This document shows, piece after piece, positions 23,369 through 32,273 of a DNA stretch of 64,000 nucleotides (positions are counted from its first letter, which is position 1; each line of letters starts with the position of its first letter). Source of the DNA: Roseateles sp. YR242. Its GTDB lineage: Bacteria; Pseudomonadota; Gammaproteobacteria; Burkholderiales; Burkholderiaceae_C. The position numbers were made by a program, and so were the translations under genes. Under the pieces are notes generated by a model. It saw nothing but the letters and a program-made list of their open reading frames with translations. It was not told the DNA's origin and ran no database searches. The DNA lies in assembly GCF_900109745.1 (NCBI RefSeq), contig NZ_FOAV01000018.1:1-64000 (forward strand), in the 5' to 3' direction.

Positions 23369-26056
23369 TCAACTCGCGTCCAGCAACTGACGGGCCACGC
23401 GCAGATCCTGCGTGCCGAAACCTTCGCTGAACCGGTCGTAGACCGCGCTTAGCTGGTGCAGGCCCGGCTTGGGGTCACCCCATTGCCGCGACAGCCGCGC
23501 CACGCTGATCGCCGTCCGCAACTCCCATCCCAAAGCCCCCTGCGTGCGAGCCAGGCTCAGCGACTGCGCCAGCAACGCCGTGGCCACGGGCCGGGCTTCC
23601 GGACCGTTGTCGGTAGCCACATGCTCGGCCCTCAGGCGAATGACTTCGGGCGCACACCAGCCGACCGCACCCGTCTGTGCGCGCAACAGGGTGTCGTCAC
23701 AGAGGCTGTCCGGCTGGAAGGTGGCGAGATGGTCGCGGTACTTGGTCTGCTCCTCATTGGGCAGGGTTTTCAGCGCCTCGGTGTGGGCGGGCAGGTCGGC
23801 GCCGCCGGCATCCAGCACCACTTCGATGAGACGTGCCCAGGCCATGTAGTACTGGAATTCGTAGCGGGTGGAATGTTCCAGCAGCTGTGCCGCCCACGCG
23901 GCGCAGGCATCCTTGCGCCCGGACCACAAGGCCACGGGAATGGCGCCGATGGCCAGCGTCTGGCAGATGGAGGGGGGCGCGTCCTGCTCTGCAAAAGCCA
24001 GGCATTCCTCCACGGTGCGCCAGGCCAGGCCAGGGCGCCCTTCCATCCAGTGCAGGCGTGCCAGCAGGATGCGCATCGACACTTCCAGGCTGACCGGCGA
24101 CGGCGTGTAGGACAGCGGAATGCGCCTGTCCGCCTGCGCCAGCACGCTGGTGGCCAGCTTGCGGGCGGCCGCGTGCTCGCCCAGAAAATGCAATGACTGC
24201 GCGCGCGTGCGCCGCGCCGTCACGTCCACCACCCAATCCATGTCGGACAGCTGCCGAATGTCGTTCGACCGTTTCAGAGACTCCCGGTAGTTGCCCAGCT
24301 GAAAACTGTTGGCCCACAGCGCGACGCGTGCCCCGAGCAGGGTCGCCGCCGAAGCATCGAAGGTATTGATCGTCAGCGCCTTGGTCAGCGTGGCGATGTG
24401 ATTGGGGTCATCGCTCAGTGCCTTCAACTGGCCAAAGGCCGGGAAGGTGTGGATGCGCACGGCCAGATCGGGCCGGGGTGGATCCAGCAGCGAGACCTCC
24501 CGCAGGGCACGGCGTGCAAAGGCATCGAAGCCGGCGAACAGACCGGTCTGTTCGGCCAGTTGCAGCACGGCCACTGTCAGCTCGGTTCCCAGCAACACAT
24601 CGCCGCTGTCTGAGAACGCCCAACCCAGCGCGTGGCGCACATCCTCGATCCAGACACCGTAGGTGCGGCGCCACTCGGCCTTGCCCATCGAGTTCCACTG
24701 CTGTTCGGCCACCGCCAGCAAGCGGATCAGCACGTCCGCGTGGCGGGTGCGCGCCGCACGGTATTCCGTCGCATCGGCCTGGGCCAACTGTTCGCCCGCA
24801 TAAGCCCGCGTCAGGTCGGGCATGCGGTAGACCGTCTGGTCGCCGATCTGCAGCGTCATCAGCAGCGATTTGTCGGTCAGGCTCAGGACATCGTCCATCG
24901 CCTGGGCGCGAGGCCCGCCGGCCGCCGCCACGGCCGTCTCCAGATCGAAACTGCCGCGCAGGCAGGACAACGCACGGAAAGCGCGCTGCTCATCGCCCTG
25001 CAGCAGCCGGTAGCTCCAGTCGAGCACGGCCTCCAGCGAGCTGTGCCGGTTCGACGTGCCGTCAGCCGCCAGGCTCAACAATTCCGGCTCCAGCCGCGCG
25101 GCCACCCGCTCCAGGCCCAGCTGGCTGGCATGCGACGCCACCAGCGTGATGCCCAGCGGGCTCCCGTCCAGGCGGGCACAAAGGGCGGTCGCCTGGGCCA
25201 GATTCTCCGGTGTGGCCGCGAAGGCCGGGTCTCGCGACTGGGCAACGTTGAAGAACAGCTGCACCGCCGGATAGGTCATCGCCAGCCATGGGGGCAGGGC
25301 GGCTGCCGAGGGTGGCGAGGTCAGCGGTGCCAGACGGTGCACCCATTCGTCCCGGGCTCGCAGGGGCTCGCGGCTGGTCGCCAGGATCAGCACTTCGGGG
25401 ACCGAGGCCAGCAGGTCCTCCACCAGCGTGGCGGCTGCCTCGATGACCGTCTCGCAGCTGTCCAGCACCAGCAGCATCTGCTGGCCCGCCAGCCGCTGGC
25501 GCAGCGCCGCGGGCGACACGCCGCGCGAACCGTCCATGCCCAGCACCAGGCCCAGCTCGGCCTCCAGCGTCGCGCCGCTGCCCAGCCGGGCCAGGTCCAG
25601 CAGATAGACGCCGCCCGTGAGGGTGTCGGACAAGCGGCGAGCCACCGCCACCGCCAAGGTGGTCTTGCCCAGGCCGCCCGCGCCCACGATGGACAGCAGC
25701 CGCTGCTCGGCCAACTGGGCCGCGAGCTTCCTGGCCACTTCGTCGCGACCGACAAAATGGCGCGGCAACTCCGGCAGTGCGGTGTGCGCCAGGGTGCGAG
25801 GCTCTCCGCGCATGACGTCGCGCTCCACGTCGCGCCCCAAGTCGTGCCCCAAGTCGTGCCCTACGTCGCCGTGCGGGTCGCGATCCCAATCGCGCCTCCC
25901 GTCGGGCATCAAGCCCTGGTCACCAGGCATCGGGCTCGGCCCCGCGCTTGTCCCCGCGCTCGGCCCCGCGCTGTCGGCGGCCCGGGGCGGTGGAGCCACT
26001 TCACCGATGTCACCCGGCTGGCGCGGCCGACCTGGTGGGCTGAGCGGCTTGGTCAT
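23369..26056 (-). CDS. STAND ATPase with TPR-like arm, no DNA-binding domain
   Basis: An 895-residue protein. A disordered Pro/Gly/Asp-rich head (about 1-90) is followed by the NB-ARC/STAND core: GRDEVARKLAAQL, P-loop GAGGLGKTT (about 124-132), Walker B LLVLDSCETV and TSREPLRA. A long helical TPR-like C-terminus follows (about 420-895). It is clearly paralogous to the adjacent 998-residue protein but lacks the winged helix. Its ATG overlaps the previous stop (ATGA), so the two are translated together and may form a mixed complex in which only one partner binds DNA. It ends 10 bp from the convergent MFS gene. Confidence 0.82.
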   Translation of the reverse strand: MTKPLSPPGRPRQPGDIGEVAPPPRAADSAGPSAGTSAGPSPMPGDQGLMPDGRRDWDRDPHGDVGHDLGHDLGRDVERDVMRGEPRTLAHTALPELPRHFVGRDEVARKLAAQLAEQRLLSIVGAGGLGKTTLAVAVARRLSDTLTGGVYLLDLARLGSGATLEAELGLVLGMDGSRGVSPAALRQRLAGQQMLLVLDSCETVIEAAATLVEDLLASVPEVLILATSREPLRARDEWVHRLAPLTSPPSAAALPPWLAMTYPAVQLFFNVAQSRDPAFAATPENLAQATALCARLDGSPLGITLVASHASQLGLERVAARLEPELLSLAADGTSNRHSSLEAVLDWSYRLLQGDEQRAFRALSCLRGSFDLETAVAAAGGPRAQAMDDVLSLTDKSLLMTLQIGDQTVYRMPDLTRAYAGEQLAQADATEYRAARTRHADVLIRLLAVAEQQWNSMGKAEWRRTYGVWIEDVRHALGWAFSDSGDVLLGTELTVAVLQLAEQTGLFAGFDAFARRALREVSLLDPPRPDLAVRIHTFPAFGQLKALSDDPNHIATLTKALTINTFDASAATLLGARVALWANSFQLGNYRESLKRSNDIRQLSDMDWVVDVTARRTRAQSLHFLGEHAAARKLATSVLAQADRRIPLSYTPSPVSLEVSMRILLARLHWMEGRPGLAWRTVEECLAFAEQDAPPSICQTLAIGAIPVALWSGRKDACAAWAAQLLEHSTRYEFQYYMAWARLIEVVLDAGGADLPAHTEALKTLPNEEQTKYRDHLATFQPDSLCDDTLLRAQTGAVGWCAPEVIRLRAEHVATDNGPEARPVATALLAQSLSLARTQGALGWELRTAISVARLSRQWGDPKPGLHQLSAVYDRFSEGFGTQDLRVARQLLDAS

Positions 26057-29049
26057 GAACAGTCCTTCAACATCATCCGTGCCGTCACCAAGTCGGGGAT
26101 CTCGCTGCCATCGTCGAGCTTCGACAGAAGTTGGCCCACAGTGGCCAATGCGGATGCGGATGCGGATGCGGATGCGGATGCGGATACAGATGCGGGTGCG
26201 GGCGCGGATGCGGTCACGAGCTCCCCATCCCTGGCCAAGGCTGCCAGGGCCAGCGCAATGCGCAGCATCCAGAATTTGGCGCCCTGTTGTTCGGCGAGCT
26301 TCATGGCCTGGTCCAGTCGCATCAGGGCCGCGCCTGGCTCAGGTGCCTGGCGCAGCTCGTCAAGCGCCACCAGCCGCATGACCTCGGGTGCACACCACCC
26401 CACAGCCCCTTGCTCGACGCGCGCCTGCGTATATGCCGGTGGGCAGGTCGAGCGCAAGGTGGCCATCATGTCGCCCAGCGGCGGGCAGCGCGCCATGGCC
26501 AGGTCCACCGGGCAGCCCGGGGAGATGGCGTCGCCAGCCACTACGCAACGGAAGGCCTGCGCATGGGCCAGCCAGTAGGCCAGGCTCTTGCGTTCGGAGA
26601 GCTCCCGGAGTTCGTGGGTCCATGAGTCCGCCAGCGCCCGGTCGCCGCGCCAGATCGCCATCGGGATGGCCGCCGTGCCCAGCACCTGGCAGCGCGCGAA
26701 GACATGGGCGTCCTTGCTGCCGTCGAGGGCCTGCGTCAGCATCTGCCAGGCGGTGACGAAGTTGCCTCGCAGCCAGTGGATGCGCGCCAGCTGGATGCGC
26801 ATGGAGACACCAAAAGGCACCTCGCTGAGGAACTGGCGGCCCACGCGAGCGCCGTTGAAGCCGATGACCCGCCAGGCCAGGTGTTCCGCCGCGTTGTGGT
26901 CCCCCATCGAATGCAGACACAGTGCGCAGACGCGGTCCGAGATCGCGATCGCCAGCGGTTCGAACCGACCTTTGGCGAGGCTGCGGATCTCTTCGCACGA
27001 CGCCAGCGACATCTGGTAATTGCCTTGGCCGTAAGCGCTGGTGCTCATGCCGAAAAGCGCTTCGATCCGTTCGTCGTCGGAGCCCAGAGTCTGCAGCAAC
27101 TGGCGCGTACGCGAGAAGACATCGGCGTATTGCTGGCTGCCCTGGGGCACGTAGCCCAGCATGAAATTGGCGGCCACCCGCAGCGGCAGTTCCAACTGCG
27201 CCTTGTCCGATCCGGCGCGGTCGACCTTGCTCAAGGCCGTTTCCAGGTGGTGCAGGTATTCGTCCACCAGGCCAACATCGCAGTAGGTGCGCTTGGCGGC
27301 GGCGGTGAGCCGCAGGCCCAGCGCGAGGTCGTGTTCCTCGATCAAGGTCCATTCGATCGCGGCCCGTACATCCGGGATGGTGGAGCCCAATGCCGGTGAC
27401 CAGTGATATTGCGACATGGCCGCCTCTGCATCGCGCGCGCGCAGCAGGCCTTCGGTGACGAGCGTGGCATGGCGGCGATGGACCTCGGCCGCATCCGCGC
27501 TGTCGGCGAGTTTCTTCTCCGCATACAGGCGTGTGATGTAGAGCAGGCGATGCAGCCGCAGGTCTCCGTCGGTGGCTTCCAGCACGATCAGCGACTTGGC
27601 ACACAGGCTCAGCACGCCTTCAATGACCTGACGCCGGGTCAGTTCGTCGCCGGAGGCGACCGCTACCGCGCCGTCCAGGTCAAAGGCTCCACGGAATACG
27701 GAGAGCCGCTGCAGCACCTGTTGCTCGCTGTCGCTGAGCAGGTCGTAGCTCCAGTCCATCACCGCGAGCAGTGTCCGGTGGCGGGAGAGTGCGGTGCGTC
27801 GCCCCCGGGTCAGCAGCTCAAAGGCGCTTTCCAGGCGCTGCAGCAGCCCCTGCACGCCAAGGCTGTCCACGCGTGCTGCGGCCAGCTCGATGGCCAAGGG
27901 AATGCCGTCCAGGAAGCCGCAGAGCTGACGGACCGCCGGCGCGTGGGTCTCCGTCATCGTGAAGGCGGCGCAGGTGGCCTGGGCACGCTCCACAAAGAGC
28001 TGGATCGCCGGGTAGGCAAGCAGATCGTCCGTGTCCAGCGACTCATCTGGCGCAGGCAGGGCCAGTGGCGGGAGCTTGAATACCCATTCCGCCTCCACCT
28101 CCAGCGGTTCGCGGCTGGTCGCCAGGAAGTTCACCCCCGGGCATACGCGCATCAGCCGGTCGACCACCCTGGCCACGGCGTCGATGACTTGCTCGCAGTT
28201 GTCCAGCACAAACAGCAGATGCCGGCTTCGCAGCGCGGCTTCCAGCATGGCGTGTGGATCACCCGCCGACACGACGGCGCCGACCGCCTGCCCCAACTCG
28301 GCGGCCACCAGGGTCGGATCTGACAAGCCGGACAGGTCCACCAGGTGGACACCATCCGCATACTGCGGCCGCAGGCCGTCGGCCACCGAGAGGGCCACCG
28401 TCGTCTTGCCCATGCCTCCGGCGCCGACCACGGAGACGAGACGTTCCCGCGCCAACAGCCCGCCGATCTGGGCCATGACGTGCTCCCGGCCTATGGGGCG
28501 GGTCAGCCGGCTGGTGAGGCTGGCTGCAATGGATGCAGACGCGGGGACGTGGGAAGGCCCGGAGGGGGAGGGGAACGGCGCGTCCGCCGTGCTCGGCGGG
28601 AAGGGCGCGAACGACGTCAAGGGCGCAAGGGGAGCAAGTGGCGGGTGCGGTGGCTCCGGCCAGGCCCGCGAATGCGGCCCGCCTGCACGGGGCGGTGCCG
28701 CATGGACCTCCGCCACAAAGGCATAACCTCGCCCCGGCACATTGGTGATGTAGCGGACGCCCGCAATGCCATCGCCCAGTGCCTTGCGCAGCGCCGACAT
28801 GTGCACGCGCAGGCTGGTTTCCTCCACCACCGTGCGTGGCCAAACGCGGGCCACCAGTTCTTCACGGCTGTACAGCCGGCCGGGCTGCTCCAGCAATACT
28901 TCAAGAAGTTGCAGGGCCCGGCTGCCCACCCGCAGCGGCTGGTGCCCGTTGCTGATTTCCCGCCGCACCGGGTCGAACAGGAAGGGGCCGAACTGAAGCG
29001 CCGACGACACAGCGTGGGTGGGCGTCCCCAGGACCAGGCTAGAGGTCAT
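26053..29049 (-). CDS. Winged-helix STAND ATPase regulator with TPR arm
   Basis: 998 residues from ATG 29049, which overlaps the stop of the TonB receptor by 11 bp. Domains in order: OmpR-type winged helix (about 17-113, GSRALQLLEVLLEQPGRLYS, TNVPGRGYAFVAEV); a Pro-rich linker; a STAND ATPase with P-loop GAGGMGKTT, Walker B LFVLDNCEQV and TSREPL; then about 450 residues of TPR-like helices that would sense a ligand or protein. Near the C-terminus is an Ala/Ser repeat (SVSASASASASASAL) encoded by GATGCG units at about 26150-26200. It probably regulates the receptor and nearby transport genes in response to substrate. Confidence 0.85.
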   Translation of the reverse strand: MTSSLVLGTPTHAVSSALQFGPFLFDPVRREISNGHQPLRVGSRALQLLEVLLEQPGRLYSREELVARVWPRTVVEETSLRVHMSALRKALGDGIAGVRYITNVPGRGYAFVAEVHAAPPRAGGPHSRAWPEPPHPPLAPLAPLTSFAPFPPSTADAPFPSPSGPSHVPASASIAASLTSRLTRPIGREHVMAQIGGLLARERLVSVVGAGGMGKTTVALSVADGLRPQYADGVHLVDLSGLSDPTLVAAELGQAVGAVVSAGDPHAMLEAALRSRHLLFVLDNCEQVIDAVARVVDRLMRVCPGVNFLATSREPLEVEAEWVFKLPPLALPAPDESLDTDDLLAYPAIQLFVERAQATCAAFTMTETHAPAVRQLCGFLDGIPLAIELAAARVDSLGVQGLLQRLESAFELLTRGRRTALSRHRTLLAVMDWSYDLLSDSEQQVLQRLSVFRGAFDLDGAVAVASGDELTRRQVIEGVLSLCAKSLIVLEATDGDLRLHRLLYITRLYAEKKLADSADAAEVHRRHATLVTEGLLRARDAEAAMSQYHWSPALGSTIPDVRAAIEWTLIEEHDLALGLRLTAAAKRTYCDVGLVDEYLHHLETALSKVDRAGSDKAQLELPLRVAANFMLGYVPQGSQQYADVFSRTRQLLQTLGSDDERIEALFGMSTSAYGQGNYQMSLASCEEIRSLAKGRFEPLAIAISDRVCALCLHSMGDHNAAEHLAWRVIGFNGARVGRQFLSEVPFGVSMRIQLARIHWLRGNFVTAWQMLTQALDGSKDAHVFARCQVLGTAAIPMAIWRGDRALADSWTHELRELSERKSLAYWLAHAQAFRCVVAGDAISPGCPVDLAMARCPPLGDMMATLRSTCPPAYTQARVEQGAVGWCAPEVMRLVALDELRQAPEPGAALMRLDQAMKLAEQQGAKFWMLRIALALAALARDGELVTASAPAPASVSASASASASASALATVGQLLSKLDDGSEIPDLVTARMMLKDCS

Positions 29050-31210
29050 ACCGCAGGTTCGCCATGACGGTCCGCGGCGCGTTGTAGTAGGCCGCATCGA
29101 TGCCCAGTGCCGGGATGCGGCTGCGGGCCAGCGCATAGGCGCGGTCGGTGGCGTTGCGTACCCGCAGTGAGGCCTGCCACCGGGAGCCGTCCGGCGCGTA
29201 GGTCAATGCGAAGTTGAGATAGGTCTGTCGCGGTGCACGCAGCGCAGCGGTGTTGGCAGCATCGATGAACTGCTGGTCGATGTACTGCAGCCAGGCGTCG
29301 GCCGTCACCAGCCCACCCGCCATGCTGCGGCGGCCCTTCAGTCCAAGCGCGACGCTCCAGCGGGGGGCGTAGGGCAGTGTGTGGCCGGTGAAGTCGCCGG
29401 CTGCGGCGCCACTGGGATTGAGGAAGCTGCGGAAGTTCGCGCGCAGCCACTCCACGGCACTGGTGATGCTCACGTCGGCCGTCAGGCCCTTCTCGGCCTC
29501 CAGGTCCACGCCATACGTGCGGGCGCTGGCGGCGTTCAGGAACACGGTGTCCGTCACCAACACGCCGTTGACGGTGGTGCCGCTCAGCGAGGCGAGGTAG
29601 TCCTTGTAGTCGTTGTAGAACGCAGCCGCATTGACGGTCAGCCGTTCCGGCGCGGTGCGCAGCTTGACGCCCGTTTCATAGGTGGTGACCTTCTCCGGGC
29701 GTGCCGCCACACCGGCGGAGATCAGTGACTCCGCCGCGCGATTGAAGCCCGCGAACTTCTCGCCGCGCGCCACGCTGGCATACAGGAAGGTCGTCGGCGA
29801 GGCGTTGAAATCCACGCCCACCCGCGGCAGCAGGCCGTGCTCGCTGGTGTGCAGCTGAGGGGCGTCGTAGACCTGCTGCGTGGGTACGAACTGGGCATTC
29901 GTTCGCCAGAAGGCGTTGGCGGCGTCTTGCCGGGTGTTGTAGCCGCGCAGGCCCAGCGTGGCCGAGAGCCGGTCGGTCAGGCGCAGGTGGCCCTGTGCAT
30001 AAAGGCCCAGGTCCCGCGTCTCCTGATGGGTCAGGGCCTGGGTGTAGCCGGGTGCCGGCGCCGCTAGCGGGAAGGCCGTGACGTAGCGGTTGAAGTCGAA
30101 GCGGTCTCGCAGCAGCATGGCGCCGGCGACCAGGTCCAGGTCGGTGCCACGCCACACCATTTGCAATTCCTGGGAGAAGGTGCGTTGCCGCACCTGCTGC
30201 GAAATTTCGTAGCGCTCCACCTCCAGGCCGCTCCAGTCCGCCACCGTGGGGTCATCGGTGTAGCCCCGGTAGGCGGTGATGGAACGCAGCTTCATGCCGG
30301 CGCCCACGTCCCACTCGGCGGTGGCCGAGGCCCCGCCGGCCTTGCGCTTGAAGGCACCCGCATCGGACGCGTTGTAGGAAACCCGCGGTGCGGCGTTTTC
30401 GTGGTTGAGCGGATAGTTGGTGGTGTTGGTGTCGGAGCGGTCCAGCAAGCCATCCACCGCGAAGGTGATGTGTGCCGACGAGCCGGCGCGCACCTTCACC
30501 TTGGCGCGGAACTGCGTGGCATCCAGCTTGTTGATGTCTTCGTGCCGGGTGGCGTTGTAGCCAAAGCCGTCGTTGGCCCGGCGGGAGACGGCGAGCGAAG
30601 CGCTCAGGTCCGGGCTCAACTGCCCCGCAAACAGCCCGCGTGCCTCGCGCTGCCCGAGGTTGCCCAGGCCGGCACTGACCCAGGAGCCGGTGATCTGGTC
30701 GGGGTCAGCGGAGACGATCTTGACCGCCCCCGCCGTGGCGTTCTGGCCGTACAGCGTACCCTGAGGGCCGCGAAGCACCTCGTAGCGCACGACATCGGGC
30801 AGGTCCCACAGCGCGGTGGCGTAGCCGCGCAGCAATGGCACGTCGTCGACGTAGATGCCGACCGCCTGGGCCATGGCCGGCTGAGACACCCCCACGCCGC
30901 GCAGGCCCACGGTCTGCGGCATGTTGCTGTAGCCGTTGGGCACAGCCATGCCGGCGACGATGCCGACCAGGTCGTTGAGCTGGAACAGGCCCTTTTTCTC
31001 GATGTCTTCCTGCGAGACCACGGCCACCGACACCGGCGCCTTGTCGGCCGGGCCCGGGATCCGTTCAGCGGTGACGATCACTGGCGGCAGTGTGTTGTCT
31101 GCCTCGGCCCGGACGGCCAGCGGGCTGGCGGCCAGCGCCACGGGCACCAGCACAAGAACGGTGCGATGCTCCCGACGAACCCCGCGGGCCTTGCCCCCCG
31201 ACACCAACAT
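29039..31210 (-). CDS. TonB-dependent outer-membrane receptor
   Basis: A 723-residue receptor. After a signal region (TVLVLVPVALAASPLAVRA) come a TonB-box-like stretch (PPVIVTAERI), the plug domain with SVAVVSQEDIEKKG and EVLRGPQGTLYGQNATAG, and a 22-strand barrel ending NLRYDL. The plug motif and barrel loops resemble receptors for organic substrates more than siderophores, but specificity cannot be assigned. GGAGAAAGG precedes ATG 31210. It heads a coupled operon with two STAND proteins, an arrangement linking uptake to regulation. A GTGAA repeat pair lies 67-86 bp upstream. Confidence 0.9.
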   Translation of the reverse strand: MLVSGGKARGVRREHRTVLVLVPVALAASPLAVRAEADNTLPPVIVTAERIPGPADKAPVSVAVVSQEDIEKKGLFQLNDLVGIVAGMAVPNGYSNMPQTVGLRGVGVSQPAMAQAVGIYVDDVPLLRGYATALWDLPDVVRYEVLRGPQGTLYGQNATAGAVKIVSADPDQITGSWVSAGLGNLGQREARGLFAGQLSPDLSASLAVSRRANDGFGYNATRHEDINKLDATQFRAKVKVRAGSSAHITFAVDGLLDRSDTNTTNYPLNHENAAPRVSYNASDAGAFKRKAGGASATAEWDVGAGMKLRSITAYRGYTDDPTVADWSGLEVERYEISQQVRQRTFSQELQMVWRGTDLDLVAGAMLLRDRFDFNRYVTAFPLAAPAPGYTQALTHQETRDLGLYAQGHLRLTDRLSATLGLRGYNTRQDAANAFWRTNAQFVPTQQVYDAPQLHTSEHGLLPRVGVDFNASPTTFLYASVARGEKFAGFNRAAESLISAGVAARPEKVTTYETGVKLRTAPERLTVNAAAFYNDYKDYLASLSGTTVNGVLVTDTVFLNAASARTYGVDLEAEKGLTADVSITSAVEWLRANFRSFLNPSGAAAGDFTGHTLPYAPRWSVALGLKGRRSMAGGLVTADAWLQYIDQQFIDAANTAALRAPRQTYLNFALTYAPDGSRWQASLRVRNATDRAYALARSRIPALGIDAAYYNAPRTVMANLRYDL

Positions 31211-31276
31211 GCGAACCTTTCTCCACGCTACAAAACGTGCGCGGACGAATCATCGATGGGACGCAGCCCGCTGGGC

Positions 31277-31296
31277 GTGAATCGGCGTGAATCTTC
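31277..31296. promoter_or_regulatory. Two 10-bp GTGAATC direct repeats before the TonB receptor
   Basis: GTGAATCGGC followed directly by GTGAATCTTC on the plus strand, between the LuxR-type gene and the receptor. It matches the sites at 21941 and 32139 in unit and period. Relative to the receptor it is in reverse orientation, 67-86 bp before the ATG. Confidence 0.5.
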
Positions 31297-31341
31297 GAGA
31301 AAGCGCAGGCAAAGCGCCAGGCAGGTCGCGAATTCCCCGCC

Positions 31342-32022
31342 TCAGGCCATCGCCCAGCGCCTGCGATGGCGCGGCGGCGCCAGGTTCTCCACCCAGGCAT
31401 CCAGCAGGCCGCGACGGTTGGCAATGTCTGCCGCGGCCGTACGTGTCGGCGCGTCGAGCTTGCCCAGCAGTGATTTGACGTGGGTCTTGACTGTGCCAGC
31501 GGCGATGTTGAGCTCGGCAGCAATGGCCTTGTTGCACAAGCCGGTGGCCATCAGGCGCAGCACATCGATCTCCCTCGGCGTGGGCAGGTCCTGCGCCACC
31601 GTATCTGCCAGCCGCTGCACCACCCGACCCTCCAGGTAACGTTGGCCGCGCGCCAGGGCCAGCACGGCGTCCACCAGGTGCTCCGGCTGGCAGGCCTGGG
31701 TCAGGTAGCCCTTCACGCCGCACTCCAGGGCACTGCGGATGCTCAGTTCACCGTCCGAGTGGGACAGCACCAGGACCTCCGGCGTGGGCCCATTCCGGCG
31801 CAGCCGCCCGTCGCGCCCTTGCATCGCGGTGGCGATGCCGAATGACAGGTCGGTGATGACCACCTGGAACGGCGGCGACTCATACCCATACAGACCGAGG
31901 TCGCCAGGGCGCTGCTCGACGACGTCGAAGCGGCTGTCCACCCCCAGGGTGGCGGCGATACCCCGGCGGACCAGTGGTTCGGCATGGCACACAAGCACAC
32001 GCGTTGCGGTGGGCATCAGCAT
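31342..32022 (-). CDS. LuxR-type response regulator with degenerate receiver
   Basis: 226 residues from ATG 32022 (GGAGAGAACACC upstream). The N-terminal receiver keeps the phospho-acceptor region VVITDLSFG and a Ser in VLVLSHSD. The acidic pair after strand 1 is replaced (VLVCHAEPLVRRG) and the conserved Lys of the K-P loop is replaced (GYLTQACQPEHL). The C-terminal NarL-type helix-turn-helix is intact (LPTPREIDVLRLMATGLCNK, GTVKTHVKSLLGKL). It probably works without ordinary phosphorylation or through another signal. It lies between the TonB receptor and the hydrolase, flanked on both sides by GTGAA repeat arrays. Confidence 0.85.
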   Translation of the reverse strand: MLMPTATRVLVCHAEPLVRRGIAATLGVDSRFDVVEQRPGDLGLYGYESPPFQVVITDLSFGIATAMQGRDGRLRRNGPTPEVLVLSHSDGELSIRSALECGVKGYLTQACQPEHLVDAVLALARGQRYLEGRVVQRLADTVAQDLPTPREIDVLRLMATGLCNKAIAAELNIAAGTVKTHVKSLLGKLDAPTRTAAADIANRRGLLDAWVENLAPPRHRRRWAMA

Positions 32023-32138
32023 GGTGTTCTCTCCTGGGGCAGGGGCATGGACGGCAAGGACGTGGGGCAGCAAGGACGTAGGTCGGCAGGGATGTCTGGC
32101 GGCAGGGCCATCTTGGACGCTGGCGGTTGGCTGCGCCA

Positions 32139-32168
32139 GTGAAGCGGCGTGAAGCCGCGTGAACCTGC
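32139..32168. promoter_or_regulatory. Three 10-bp GTGAA(G/C)C direct repeats between LuxR-type and hydrolase genes
   Basis: GTGAAGCGGC, GTGAAGCCGC and GTGAACCTGC follow one another with an exact 10-bp period, 106-135 bp before the hydrolase ATG and about 117-146 bp before the divergent LuxR-type ATG. This is the longest copy of the motif also found at 21941 and 31277. It is likely an operator for both divergent genes; function inferred. Confidence 0.55.
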
Positions 32169-32273
32169 CTGCATGAGGAATCGCGGTAATTCACTCGCGT
32201 TGCACGCCGGCATCCATCAAGCTCCAGTCCGTTCCCCTTTTCCGTTTTCCAACGACCTCAACCCGGAGACGTC

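Noticed and set aside
26150-26215. GATGCG repeats considered as a CRISPR-like or non-coding satellite
   Set aside because: They are a short in-frame codon repeat within the STAND-TPR gene, with no spacers.
24632-26578. 648-residue plus-strand open frame
   Set aside because: It lies antisense to the two STAND genes, with composition typical of a shadow frame.
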